Of a DNA stretch of 64,000 nucleotides, positions 10,318 to 18,945 are shown piece by piece. A model generated the notes under the pieces. The model searched no databases. It had not been told where the DNA came from and worked only from the letters and a program-made list of their open reading frames with translations. The DNA lies in the NCBI GenBank assembly GCA_031277315.1, contig JAITMP010000042.1, positions 1 through 64,000 on the forward strand, in the 5' to 3' direction. This DNA is from Zoogloeaceae bacterium. GTDB lineage: Bacteria > Pseudomonadota > Gammaproteobacteria > Burkholderiales > Rhodocyclaceae. Each line of letters opens with the position of its first letter. Positions within the stretch are counted from its first letter, which is position 1. Position numbers and translations under genes: made by a program.

Positions 10318-10343
10318 GGGGGCCTGCGGGCCCCCATTTTTTT
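10318..10343 (+). terminator. Rho-independent terminator after nirS2
   Basis: 7-bp all-GC stem GGGGGCC / GGCCCCC with a TGCG loop, followed by A and seven Ts. It should end most nirS2 transcripts, leaving nirC onward to its own promoter or to read-through. Confidence 0.9.
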
Positions 10344-10347
10344 CTAT

Positions 10348-10361
10348 TTGAGAAAAGTCAA
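10348..10361 (+). promoter_or_regulatory. FNR/Dnr-like site upstream of nirC
   Basis: TTGAGAAAAGTCAA keeps both TTGA and TCAA half-sites at the correct spacing. It lies between the nirS2 terminator and nirC, so the nirCFDLGHJN genes probably have their own anaerobic promoter. Confidence 0.6.
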
Positions 10362-10397
10362 AGCATCCGCCGGGCGCAACGGGCATCCTGCCCCTTC

Positions 10398-10760
10398 ATG
10401 ATGAACATAAAAACGATTTTCGGTCAGACGCTTGCCGCGCTTTTCTGCCTGCCTTGCCTGCATATTCCTGCGGCCTGGGCGGGGGATGAGGGCGATCCGG
10501 CGCCGGCGCGCGCGCGCGAACTGGTGCGCATGGTGCGGCAGGATTGCGGCTCCTGTCATGGTCTGACGCTGAAGGGCGGGCTGGGGCCGCCGCTGTTGCC
10601 GGAAACCTTGCGCGACAAGCCGCTCGAATCACTCCGCTATACTGTTCTTTTGGGCCGGCCCGGTACGCCGATGCCGCCTTGGAACGCTTTCATGACCGAA
10701 GCCGAAGCCGACTGGATCGTGCGCCAGCTCGTGCAAGGTTTCCCCGCAGAGAGTCGCTGA
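10398..10760 (+). CDS. nirC: Cytochrome c55x-like protein NirC
   Basis: 120 residues: Sec signal (cleavage near AAWAG) and a single heme c motif CGSCH at about residue 50, with a Met ligand candidate in TPMPPW. It is a small periplasmic cytochrome, the usual size for NirC, which donates electrons to NirS and may assist d1 maturation. Two adjacent ATGs (10398, 10401) are possible starts; no strong ribosome site is visible. The stop overlaps the nirF ATG (TGATG). Confidence 0.85.
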   Translation: MMNIKTIFGQTLAALFCLPCLHIPAAWAGDEGDPAPARARELVRMVRQDCGSCHGLTLKGGLGPPLLPETLRDKPLESLRYTVLLGRPGTPMPPWNAFMTEAEADWIVRQLVQGFPAESR

Positions 10761-11941
10761 TGAAATCTCCGATTGCCTTGTTTGCCGCCCTGTTCGCCGC
10801 CTTCCTGCTTTCCGCTTGCGCCGCGCCCGCGCTGCGCGGCACGGGCGATCTGGGCATCGTCATCGAGCGCGCCAGCGGCAGTCTGGCGGTGGTCGACACC
10901 AGCGCCCGCGCCATTCTTGGCCGCGTCGAAGGGCTGGGCGATCTCTCGCACGCTTCCGCCGTGTATGGCCGCGATGGCCGCCATGTCTATGTCTTTGGCC
11001 GCGACGGCGGCCTGACCAAGGTCGATCTGCTGGAGCAGAAGATCGTCAAGCGCATCATCCAGGCCGGCAATTCCATCGGCGGCGCGGTGTCGCAGGATGG
11101 CCGTCTGGTCGTGGCGCAGAATTACGAGCCGGGCGGCATCAAGGTGTTCGACGCCGGTACGCTGGAACTCCTCGCCGACATTCCCGCCGCGTTCGGCGAC
11201 GGCGGCAGATTCTCGAAAGTGGTCGGCCTTGCCGACGTGCCCGGCAATCGCTTTGCGTATGCGCTTTTCGATGCCGGCGAGATCTGGGTTGTCGATCTCG
11301 ACGAGCCGCGCGCGCCGAAGGTGACGAAATTCCGCGATATCGGCAGTCAGCCTTATGACGGTTTGGTAACGCCGGACGGGCGGTATTACATCGCCGGGCT
11401 GTTCGGCGAGGACGGCCTCGCGCTGGTCGACCTGTGGCGGCCGGAGCAGGGCGCGCGCAAGATTCTCTCCGGCTACGGCAAGGGGCAGGAAAAGCTGCCG
11501 GTGTTCAAGATGCCGCATCTGCGTGGCTGGGCGGTGGCGGGCCGGCGCGCTTATTTGCCCGCCATCGGCAAGCATGAAGTGCTGGTGGTCGACACCGAAA
11601 CCTGGCAGGAAGTGGGCCGCATTCCGGTCAAGGGCCAGCCGGTGTTTGTCATGGCGCGTCCCGATGGCCGTCAGATCTGGGTGAACTTCGCTTTTCCCGA
11701 CTACGGCCAGGTGCAGGTGATCGATGCCCTTGAGCAGAAAGTGACGCAGACGCTGGCGCCGGGCAAGGCCGTGCTGCACATGGAATTCACGCCGCGCGGC
11801 GAGAACGTCTGGATCTCGGCGCGCGACGACAATCGCGTTGTGGTCTACGACACCGCCAGCTTCGCCACGCTGGCTGAATTGCCGGCGCCCAGCCCTTCGG
11901 GTATTTTCTTTACCAGCCGCGCCGGGCGCATCGGTTTCTAG
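10760..11941 (+). CDS. nirF: Heme d1 biosynthesis protein NirF, predicted lipoprotein
   Basis: 393 residues with the propeller fold related to the NirS d1 domain (repeated DGRHVYVFGRDG-type blades). The N-terminus is a lipoprotein signal with lipobox LLSAC, Cys20, so the protein should be anchored at the periplasmic side. NirF acts late in heme d1 synthesis; in the current view it acts on a precursor of dihydro-heme d1. The ATG overlaps the nirC stop by one base. Confidence 0.92.
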   Translation: MKSPIALFAALFAAFLLSACAAPALRGTGDLGIVIERASGSLAVVDTSARAILGRVEGLGDLSHASAVYGRDGRHVYVFGRDGGLTKVDLLEQKIVKRIIQAGNSIGGAVSQDGRLVVAQNYEPGGIKVFDAGTLELLADIPAAFGDGGRFSKVVGLADVPGNRFAYALFDAGEIWVVDLDEPRAPKVTKFRDIGSQPYDGLVTPDGRYYIAGLFGEDGLALVDLWRPEQGARKILSGYGKGQEKLPVFKMPHLRGWAVAGRRAYLPAIGKHEVLVVDTETWQEVGRIPVKGQPVFVMARPDGRQIWVNFAFPDYGQVQVIDALEQKVTQTLAPGKAVLHMEFTPRGENVWISARDDNRVVVYDTASFATLAELPAPSPSGIFFTSRAGRIGF

Positions 11942-11947
11942 CCGTTC

Positions 11948-12940
11948 ATGGACGCGCTCGATTTCCGTCTGGTCAACGAGTTTCAGCGCGACTTTCCGCT
12001 GGAGCCGCGTCCCTTCGCGGAGATCGCTTGGCGCTTGTGCGTTGACGAAGACACCGTGCTGGCCGCCCTGCAACGCCTGCGCGATGCCGGCGTGGTCAGC
12101 CGCGTTGGCGCTGTTTTCGCGCCGCGCCGCGTCGGCGCCAGCACGCTGGCGGCGCTGGCGGCGCCGCCGGAACGGCTGGAAGAAATCGCCGCCCGCGTCA
12201 GCGCCTGTCCCGAGGTCAATCACAATTACGAGCGCGAGCACCGCTATAACCTGTGGTTCGTCGTCACCGCCTGCGATGAGGCGCATCTGGAGGCGGCGCT
12301 GGCCGGCATCGAACGGGATACCGGCTGCAAGGTGATTTCGCTGCCGCTCGAACGCGAGTTTTATATCGACCTCGGCTTTGATCTGGCCGGCATCTGCAAA
12401 TCGCCCTATCCCGGCTATCGTGCCGCCAAGGCCGCTCCGCGCGCGCTGACGGCGGAAGAACGGAAGCTGGCGGGGGCGCTGCAAGACGGCCTCGAACTGA
12501 CGCCGCAGCCTTTCGCCCGCCTCGGCGAGCGGGCCGGTCTGGACGAGCAGGAAGTCATCGCCACGCTCAAGCGCTGGCGCGGCGAAGGGCTTGTCAAGCG
12601 TTTTGGCGTCATCGTGCGCCACCACGAACTTGGCTACACCGCCAACGCGATGGTGGTCTGGGATTTGCCCGACGCGGATATCGAGCGCGTCGGCCAGCTT
12701 CTCGCCGCCGAGCCGGAGGTGACGCTGTGCTATCAACGCCGGCGTCATGCGGCGGAATGGCCTTACAACCTGTTCTGCATGATTCACGGCCGCGCCCGCG
12801 ATGAAGTCGAAGCCGCCGCCGGACGGCTGCGCGAGCGCCTCGGCCTGGCCGGAACGCCTTGCGCCGTGCTCTTTTCGCGCCGGCGCTTCAAGCAGCGCGG
12901 CGCGCGCTACATTCCGCAGGCCGAAGCCGTTCATGGATGA
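11948..12940 (+). CDS. nirD: Fused siroheme decarboxylase NirDL
   Basis: 330 residues made of two tandem AsnC/Lrp-like units (about 1-150 and 160-325). The first is NirD-like (NEFQRDFPLEPRPFAEIA, RYNLWFV) and the second NirL-like (WPYNLFCMIHG). Together with NirG and NirH it decarboxylates siroheme to 12,18-didecarboxysiroheme. Fusion of D and L is known in several denitrifiers such as Paracoccus. Its end overlaps nirG by 8 bases. Confidence 0.92.
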   Translation: MDALDFRLVNEFQRDFPLEPRPFAEIAWRLCVDEDTVLAALQRLRDAGVVSRVGAVFAPRRVGASTLAALAAPPERLEEIAARVSACPEVNHNYEREHRYNLWFVVTACDEAHLEAALAGIERDTGCKVISLPLEREFYIDLGFDLAGICKSPYPGYRAAKAAPRALTAEERKLAGALQDGLELTPQPFARLGERAGLDEQEVIATLKRWRGEGLVKRFGVIVRHHELGYTANAMVVWDLPDADIERVGQLLAAEPEVTLCYQRRRHAAEWPYNLFCMIHGRARDEVEAAAGRLRERLGLAGTPCAVLFSRRRFKQRGARYIPQAEAVHG

Positions 12941-13376
12941 AGTCGATCGCGCCATCATCAACGCGCTACAGGGCGGCTTTCCGATCTGCGATGAACCTTA
13001 CCGCGAAGCGGCGGAGCGGCTCGGCCTGACGGAAGCCGCGCTGATCGCCCGTCTGGAGGCGATGCTGGCCGCGAACACCCTGACCCGTTTCGGCCCGATG
13101 TACCAGATCGAGCGCATGGGCGGCGCTTTCGTGCTGGCCGCGCTGGCTGTCCCGGAAGCCGATTACGAGCGGACGGCGGAGCAGGTCAACGCCTTGCCCG
13201 AAGTGGCGCACAACTACCGGCGCGAGCATGCACTCAACATGTGGTTCGTGCTCGCCACCGAAACGCCGGCGGGCATTGCCGCCGCCATTGCGAAGATCGA
13301 GGGCGCGACGGGCTTGAAAGTCCATGCGTTCCCGAAACTGAAAGAATATTTCGTCGAGATGCGCCTGCATGCCTGA
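12933..13376 (+). CDS. nirG: Siroheme decarboxylase subunit NirG
   Basis: 147 residues, one AsnC/Lrp-like unit (MDEVDRAIINALQGGFPI; HALNMWFVLATET). It is of the NirD/NirG type by its N-terminal helix-turn-helix style and the MWFV motif. The ATG at 12933 lies inside the end of nirDL (8-base overlap), pointing to translational coupling. It overlaps nirH by 8 bases. Confidence 0.88.
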   Translation: MDEVDRAIINALQGGFPICDEPYREAAERLGLTEAALIARLEAMLAANTLTRFGPMYQIERMGGAFVLAALAVPEADYERTAEQVNALPEVAHNYRREHALNMWFVLATETPAGIAAAIAKIEGATGLKVHAFPKLKEYFVEMRLHA

Positions 13377-13887
13377 TGTCATGACTTCTTCCGGCAGGGA
13401 ATCGCCGGCGCGCCCGGACGCGCTTGACCGTCGTTTGATTGTGGCGACCCAGGGCGGATTGCCGCTCGTGCCGCGCCCTTATCACGCGCTGGCCGAGCGG
13501 CTCGGCCTGAGCGCGGAGGAGGTCAAGGCGCGTCTTGCCCGTCTGCTGGAAACCGACGTCATCCGTCGCATCGGCGCCGTGCCGAACCACTACGCGCTCG
13601 GCTATGTTGCGAATGGCATGAGCGTGTGGGACGTGCCGGATGAGCGCGTCGACGCGCTGGGCGAAGCGGTCGGCCGGCTGCCCTTCGTCACTCACTGCTA
13701 TCATCGTCCGCGCGCCCTGCCGCTGTGGCCTTACAATCTGTTCGCCATGGTGCATGGCAAGAGCCGCGCCGAAGTCGAGGCGCAGGCGGAACAGATCGCC
13801 GCCCTGCTCGGCGCCGACTGCCGCGCGCATGACGTGCTCTACAGCAGCCGCATCCTGAAGAAAACCGGCTTGCGCATCGGAAATTGA
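13369..13887 (+). CDS. nirH: Siroheme decarboxylase subunit NirH
   Basis: 172 residues, a NirH/NirL-type Lrp-like unit (LDRRLIVATQGGLPL; LPLWPYNLFAMVHG). It is the fourth siroheme-decarboxylase unit of the operon. It overlaps nirG, and its stop lies 2 bases before the nirJ ATG. Assignment as H rather than L follows from gene order, since L is already present in the fusion. Confidence 0.87.
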   Translation: MPDVMTSSGRESPARPDALDRRLIVATQGGLPLVPRPYHALAERLGLSAEEVKARLARLLETDVIRRIGAVPNHYALGYVANGMSVWDVPDERVDALGEAVGRLPFVTHCYHRPRALPLWPYNLFAMVHGKSRAEVEAQAEQIAALLGADCRAHDVLYSSRILKKTGLRIGN

Positions 13888-13889
13888 CC

Positions 13890-15032
13890 ATGTTCAGAAT
13901 TTCGCAGTACATGCAGGAAATCACCCATCCGACGCCGCTTGGCCCGAGCCGCAATCCGCCCGGCCCGGTAGTGATCTGGAATCTGATCCGCCGCTGCAAT
14001 CTGACCTGCAAGCATTGCTATTCGATTTCCGCCGACAAGGATTTTCCGGGCGAGCTGTCCACCGCCGAAGTCTACGCCGTGATGGATGACCTGAAGCGTT
14101 TCCGCGTGCCGGTGCTGATTCTCTCCGGCGGCGAGCCGCTGCTGCGACCGGATATTTTCGACATCGCGCGGCGCGCCAAGCGCCTTGGTTTTTACGTCGG
14201 CCTGTCTTCCAACGGCACGCTGATCGACGACGCCGTTATCCGCCGCATCGCCGAAATCAATTTCGATTACGTCGGCGTCAGCCTCGACGGCATTCGCGGC
14301 ACGCACGACAAATTCCGCCGCATGCAGGGCGCTTTTGAAAAATCGCTCGCTGGCATCCGCCTCTGCCGCGACGCCGGCCTGAAGATCGGCGTGCGCTTCA
14401 CGATGACGCAGGACAATGCCCACGATCTGCCCGGCCTGCTCAAGCTGGTCGAGGACGAAGGCATCGACCGCTTTTATTTCTCGCACCTCAACTACGCCGG
14501 TCGCGGCAACAAAAACCGCAAGGACGACGCTCACCACCAGATGACGCGCCAGGCGATGGAGCGGCTGTTCGACACCTGCTGGGACTATCAGCAGCGCGGC
14601 CTGAAAAAGGAATTCACCACCGGCAACAATGATGCCGATGGCGTTTATTTCCTGCATTGGGCGGCGCGGCGCTTCCCGGACAAGGCGGCGCACATCGGCG
14701 CCAAGCTGGGGCAGTGGGGCGGCAATTCTTCCGGGGTGAATGTCGCCAATATCGACAACCTCGGCGACGTGCATCCCGACACCATGTGGTGGCATCATGC
14801 CCTCGGCAATGTGCGCCAGCGGCCGTTCTCCGAAATCTGGATGGACACGTCCGACCCGATCATGGCCGGCCTGAAAGCGCGTCCGCGCAAGATCGGCGGT
14901 CGTTGCGGCGCTTGCCGGCACTTCGGCATTTGCGGCGGCAACACCCGCGTGCGCGCCCAGCGGCTCAGCGGCGATCCGTGGGCGGAAGACCCCGGCTGTT
15001 ATCTCACCGACGAGGAGATTGGATTGTGTTGA
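13890..15032 (+). CDS. nirJ: Heme d1 biosynthesis radical SAM protein NirJ
   Basis: 380 residues. The radical SAM cluster is CNLTCKHC (Cys36, Cys40, Cys43), followed by the GGEPL motif (about residue 75). A C-terminal SPASM-like cysteine set (CGACRHFGICGG and a later Cys) would bind a second cluster. NirJ removes propionate side chains from didecarboxysiroheme during d1 synthesis. The ATG at 13890 gives the conserved opening MFRISQYM and is preferred over the TTG at 13884. The end overlaps nirN by 7 bases. Confidence 0.94.
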   Translation: MFRISQYMQEITHPTPLGPSRNPPGPVVIWNLIRRCNLTCKHCYSISADKDFPGELSTAEVYAVMDDLKRFRVPVLILSGGEPLLRPDIFDIARRAKRLGFYVGLSSNGTLIDDAVIRRIAEINFDYVGVSLDGIRGTHDKFRRMQGAFEKSLAGIRLCRDAGLKIGVRFTMTQDNAHDLPGLLKLVEDEGIDRFYFSHLNYAGRGNKNRKDDAHHQMTRQAMERLFDTCWDYQQRGLKKEFTTGNNDADGVYFLHWAARRFPDKAAHIGAKLGQWGGNSSGVNVANIDNLGDVHPDTMWWHHALGNVRQRPFSEIWMDTSDPIMAGLKARPRKIGGRCGACRHFGICGGNTRVRAQRLSGDPWAEDPGCYLTDEEIGLC

Positions 15033-16591
15033 TTCGCATTCGTCGCGCCGCCGCGCTTGCCGCAGCGCCGGTTTTGTTTTTCGCCGCCGCTCATGCGCAG
15101 ACCACGGGAAATACGCCCGAGCTGTATCGCAAGCACTGCGCCGAATGTCACGGCGTCGACCGTTTCGGGCTGATCGGCCCGGCGCTGCTGCCGGAAAACC
15201 TCTCGCGCCTGCGCAAGCCGGAGGCCATCGCGACGATCCGCGACAGCCGGCCCGCCGTGCAGATGCCGGCCTTCAAGGAAGTCCTCGCGCCGGAGGAAGT
15301 TCAGGCGCTGGCCGACTACATCTACACGCCGGTGCCGATGCCGCGCTGGGGCGAGGAGGAGATCCGCGCTTCGCGCATCGAGCATTACGCGCCCGGTTCG
15401 CTGCCCGACGCGCCGCAGTTCTCCGCCGACATGATGAATCTCTTTATCGTTGTCGAAGGCGGCGATCACCACGTCACGCTGCTCGACGGCGACCGGCTGG
15501 AACCGATTCACCGCTTCGCCTCGCGCTTCGCCCTGCACGGCGGGCCGAAGTTCTCGCCGGACGGGCGCTATGTTTACTTTGCCTCGCGCGATGGCTGGAT
15601 TTCCAAGTTCGACATCTGGAATCTGAAAACCGTGGCCGAGGTGCGCGCCGGCGTCAACGCCCGCAACGCCGCCGTTTCCGGCGACGGTAAATATGTCGCC
15701 GTCGCCAACTATCTGCCGCATACGTTGGTGATTTTCGACGCTGACCTGAATCTGCTCAAGATTCATCTCGTGCGCGACGCCGACGGCAAGCAAAGCTCGC
15801 GTGTTTCCGCCGTCTACGACGCTTTCCCGCGCAAGAGTTTCGTCGCCGCGCTGAAGGACGTGAAGGAAGCGTGGGAAGTCAGCTACGACCCGAAAGCGCC
15901 GGAGATTCCCGCCGGCATGATTCACGACTTCCAGTACCGCGAGGGGACGTTCATTCCCGGCTTCCTCAATCCGCGGCGCTCGATTCTCGACGATTACCTC
16001 GATGATTTCTTTTTTACGCCGAATTATGACGAAGTGATGGGCGCCAGCCGCGAGGCGGGCAAGGGCCAGGTCGTGAATCTGGATGCGCGCCGCAGCATCG
16101 CCACGCTCGATCTGCCCGGCATGCCGCATCTGGGGTCGGGCATCACGTGGGACTGGCAGGGCCGCCGCGTCATGGCGACGCCGAACCTGAAAGATGGCCT
16201 CGTCAGCATCATCGACATGAAGACTTGGCAGACGCTGAAGCAGATCAAAACGCCCGGCCCCGGCTTCTTTATGCGCAGCCACGAGAATTCGCGCTACGCC
16301 TGGGTGGATTCCATGATGAGCCGCGAAAACAAGGACACGTTGACCGTGATCGACAAGCAGACGCTGGAAGTCGTCGCCGAGCTGAAGCCCGTGCCCGGCA
16401 AGACGCTGGCGCACATCGAATTCACCAAGGACGGCAAATATGCGCTGGCCAGCTTGTGGGAGAACGACGGCGCGCTCATCGTCTTCGACGCCGCCACGCT
16501 GAAGGAAGTCAAACGCATTCCGGCCAGAAAGCCGGTTGGCAAATACAACGTCTGGAACAAAATCACCCGCGACGAAGGCACCAGTCATTGA
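15026..16591 (+). CDS. nirN: Dihydro-heme d1 dehydrogenase NirN
   Basis: 521 residues, a NirS paralogue: signal peptide (cleavage near AAHAQ), heme c motif CAECH at 38-42, and a d1-type propeller. It retains a histidine equivalent to the d1 proximal ligand (FALHGG) and one active-site-like His (MPHLGSG), but the FLHDGGW motif of NirS is gone. This agrees with its role as the dehydrogenase for the last step of heme d1 synthesis rather than nitrite reduction. The start is GTG with GAGGAG 8 bases upstream. Confidence 0.9.
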   Translation: MLIRIRRAAALAAAPVLFFAAAHAQTTGNTPELYRKHCAECHGVDRFGLIGPALLPENLSRLRKPEAIATIRDSRPAVQMPAFKEVLAPEEVQALADYIYTPVPMPRWGEEEIRASRIEHYAPGSLPDAPQFSADMMNLFIVVEGGDHHVTLLDGDRLEPIHRFASRFALHGGPKFSPDGRYVYFASRDGWISKFDIWNLKTVAEVRAGVNARNAAVSGDGKYVAVANYLPHTLVIFDADLNLLKIHLVRDADGKQSSRVSAVYDAFPRKSFVAALKDVKEAWEVSYDPKAPEIPAGMIHDFQYREGTFIPGFLNPRRSILDDYLDDFFFTPNYDEVMGASREAGKGQVVNLDARRSIATLDLPGMPHLGSGITWDWQGRRVMATPNLKDGLVSIIDMKTWQTLKQIKTPGPGFFMRSHENSRYAWVDSMMSRENKDTLTVIDKQTLEVVAELKPVPGKTLAHIEFTKDGKYALASLWENDGALIVFDAATLKEVKRIPARKPVGKYNVWNKITRDEGTSH

Positions 16592-16648
16592 ACGGCGCGA
16601 CCTTTCCCTGCGCGCTTCGGCGATGGCGTAAAATGATACCTTTCGCGT

Positions 16649-16680
16649 CGGGCCGGTTGCCCGCCCAGGCCCGGTTTTTT
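16649..16680 (+). terminator. Probable terminator of the nir operon
   Basis: CGGGCC / GGCCCG arms with a 13-base loop, followed after one G by six Ts. It lies 57 bases beyond nirN and just before the flavin oxidoreductase gene. Confidence 0.5.
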
Positions 16681-16702
16681 CGGGCTGATTTCAGGACTTC
16701 AA

Positions 16703-17950
16703 ATGAAATGCGTGGATGATTTCCGCTTGCGGCTCGGCGGGCGGGAACTGGTTCCGATCATGATCGGCGGCATGGGCGTCGACATTTCCACGGCGGAACT
16801 GGCGCTGGAGGCGGCGCGGCTGGGCGGCATCGGCCACATCTCGGATGCGATGATCAAGACCGTTTCCGACCGCCACTACGACACGAAATTCGTCAGCGGC
16901 AAACAGAAGCGTTACAAGCACAACGTCGCCAATGTCGACAAGTCGGAGGTGAAATTCGATCTCGCCGACGTGGCGGAAGCAACCCGGCTGCATGTGCAGA
17001 GCACGATGGAGGCCAAGCGCGGCGACGGGCTGATCTTCATCAACTGCATGGAAAAGCTGACCATGAACGCGCCGAAGGAGACGCTGCGCGTGCGTCTCAC
17101 GGCGGCCATGGACGCCGGCATCGACGGCATCACGCTCGCCGCCGGCCTGCATCTGGGCTCCTTCAGCCTGATCGAAGACCATCCGCGCTTCAAGGATGTG
17201 AAGCTGGGGATCATCGTTTCTTCCCTGCGCGCGCTGCAACTTTTCCTGCGCAAGAGCGCGCGCACGGGCCGCCTGCCCGACTACGTGGTGGTGGAAGGGC
17301 CGCTCGCCGGCGGCCATCTCGGTTTCGATCCGGCTGACTGGATGAACCACGATCTGCATGTCATTGCGGCGGAAATTCTCGACTGGCTGCGGCAGGAAAA
17401 ACTCGCCATTCCGGTGATTCCCGCCGGCGGCATTTTCACCGGCACGGATGCAAGCGGCTACCTTGAAGCCGGCGCCGCCGCCGTGCAGGTGGCGACCCGT
17501 TTCACCGTGGCGAAGGAATGCGGCCTGCCGGCGGAAGTGCAGCAGGAATACTTCAAGGCGGGTGAGGACGACATCGAGGTCAACAGCATCTCGCCGACCG
17601 GCTATCCGATGCGCATGCTGAAGAACAGTCCGGCGATCGGCTCCGGCATTCGTCCGAACTGCGAGGCTTACGGTTATCTGCTCGATTCAAGCGGTCGCTG
17701 CGCCTATATCGACGCTTATTACCGTCAGGTGGCGGCGCATCCGGGCCAGAAAAATATTCAAGTGTGGGACAAGACCTGTCTGTGCACCCACATGCGCAAC
17801 TTCGACTGCTGGACTTGCGGCCACTACACCTATCGACTGAAAGACACCTCGCGCCGCCTTGCCGACGGCAGCTATCAGTTGCTTACCGCCGAGCATATTT
17901 TCAGGGATTACCAGTTCAGCAAGGACGGCAGCATCGCGCTGCCGGATTGA
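16703..17950 (+). CDS. NAD(P)H-dependent flavin oxidoreductase, nitronate monooxygenase family
   Basis: 415 residues with the FMN-binding TIM-barrel features of the 2-nitropropane dioxygenase family: IMIGGMGVDIS at the N-terminus, EGPLAGGHLGF (about 195), IPAGGIFTG (about 237) and AAVQVATRF. A cysteine-rich C-terminal tail (CLCTHMRNFDCWTCG) is additional and may bind metal or an Fe-S cluster. The natural substrate cannot be told from sequence: nitronates, or enoyl/CoA-type substrates as in related enzymes. It is separated from nirN by a probable terminator. Confidence 0.8.
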   Translation: MKCVDDFRLRLGGRELVPIMIGGMGVDISTAELALEAARLGGIGHISDAMIKTVSDRHYDTKFVSGKQKRYKHNVANVDKSEVKFDLADVAEATRLHVQSTMEAKRGDGLIFINCMEKLTMNAPKETLRVRLTAAMDAGIDGITLAAGLHLGSFSLIEDHPRFKDVKLGIIVSSLRALQLFLRKSARTGRLPDYVVVEGPLAGGHLGFDPADWMNHDLHVIAAEILDWLRQEKLAIPVIPAGGIFTGTDASGYLEAGAAAVQVATRFTVAKECGLPAEVQQEYFKAGEDDIEVNSISPTGYPMRMLKNSPAIGSGIRPNCEAYGYLLDSSGRCAYIDAYYRQVAAHPGQKNIQVWDKTCLCTHMRNFDCWTCGHYTYRLKDTSRRLADGSYQLLTAEHIFRDYQFSKDGSIALPD

Positions 17951-17999
17951 GGCGGAAACGCCGGGGTTGGCCGCGTTCACCGCAAGCTATGGATGACTC

Positions 18000-18443
18000 A
18001 TGAAGTTCGCTGAATTCCACGCCGGCCAGATCATCGAGGCCGGCCCCCACCTCGTCACTGAAGCCGAGCTTGTCCAGTTCGCCAAGGCTTACGATCCGCA
18101 GTGGTTTCACGTCGATCCGGCGCTCGCGGCCAAGGGTGTGTTCGGCGGACTGATCGCGAGCGGCTGGTACACCACGGCGATTGCGATGCGGCTGGCCGTC
18201 GACGCGGCGCTCGCCGGCTCCGAATCCTTCGCCTCGCCCGGATTGAAATACCTCAAGTGGCCCAACCCGGTGCGCCCCGGCGACAGCCTGCGCCTCGTCG
18301 CCGAGGTGCTCGAAGCGCGCCGCTCCGAAAAGCGCCCGGACACCGGCATCCTGCGCTGGCGCTGGCAGCTTCTCAATCAACACGACCTGCCGGCGCTCGA
18401 TCTGGAGGGAACCACCCTGTTCAAACTTGGCGCGCCGGGGTGA
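18000..18443 (+). CDS. MaoC-like hot-dog dehydratase
   Basis: 147 residues. It has the MaoC/R-hydratase motif with catalytic Asp and His in the region PQWFHVDPALAAKGVFGG (about 37-55), then GLIASGWYTTA. Such proteins hydrate enoyl-CoA or act as small thioester-binding hot-dog enzymes. It lies about 50 bases after the flavin oxidoreductase and may belong to the same transcript. No specific pathway is evident. Confidence 0.8.
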   Translation: MKFAEFHAGQIIEAGPHLVTEAELVQFAKAYDPQWFHVDPALAAKGVFGGLIASGWYTTAIAMRLAVDAALAGSESFASPGLKYLKWPNPVRPGDSLRLVAEVLEARRSEKRPDTGILRWRWQLLNQHDLPALDLEGTTLFKLGAPG

Positions 18444-18497
18444 GTGCCGTACTGATGCCGCAAGCGCGCCGCTGCCGGGGCGTGCGCCGTCATGTGC

Positions 18498-18560
18498 TAA
18501 TATCGGACTCGCTGCGCGGGATTGCAAAGGGTCGCAAAGGGTTGTAAAGGATCGTGAAAA
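18498..18560 (+). promoter_or_regulatory. Probable fdxA promoter region with 10-bp phased repeats
   Basis: A possible -10 element TAATAT (18498-18503) is followed by four consecutive 10-base units at 18521-18560: ATTGCAAAGG, GTCGCAAAGG, GTTGTAAAGG, ATCGTGAAAA. The exact helical period suggests a protein-binding array or a leader element. No function is known to me. Confidence 0.4.
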
Positions 18561-18606
18561 TCCCGCCGTTGATCCCATCCATTCCCGAAAATGAGAGGAC
18601 TCTGCC

Positions 18607-18930
18607 ATGCCCTATGTGGTGACTGAATCCTGTATCAAATGCAAGTACACCGATTGCGTGGATGTCTGCCCGGTGGATTGCTTCCGTGAAGGCCCGAATT
18701 TTCTTGTCATTGACCCGGACGAGTGCATTGATTGCACGCTCTGCGTGCCGGAGTGTCCGGTCGAGGCGATTTTCGCCGAGGACGACGTGCCGGCGGCGCA
18801 GAAGCATTTCACGGCGCTGAACGCGGAACTGGCCAAGCTGTGGAAGCCGATCGTCGAGCGCAAGGATCCCCTGCCGGACGCCGACGAGTGGGCGAAGGCG
18901 AAAGACAAGCTGGACAAGCTCGAACGCTGA
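18607..18930 (+). CDS. fdxA: 7Fe ferredoxin (3Fe-4S/4Fe-4S)
   Basis: 107 residues, typical FdxA length. The first cluster motif is C-x7-C-x3-CP ([17 protein letters not shown]), characteristic of 7Fe ferredoxins, and the second is [12 protein letters not shown]. It is a soluble low-potential electron carrier. A GAGAGG site lies 8 bases before the ATG. In aromatic degraders such ferredoxins can feed reductive enzymes, but FdxA is also a general housekeeping ferredoxin. Confidence 0.93.
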   Translation: MPYVVTESCIKCKYTDCVDVCPVDCFREGPNFLVIDPDECIDCTLCVPECPVEAIFAEDDVPAAQKHFTALNAELAKLWKPIVERKDPLPDADEWAKAKDKLDKLER

Positions 18931-18945
18931 TCTTTCGCGCCGGCC

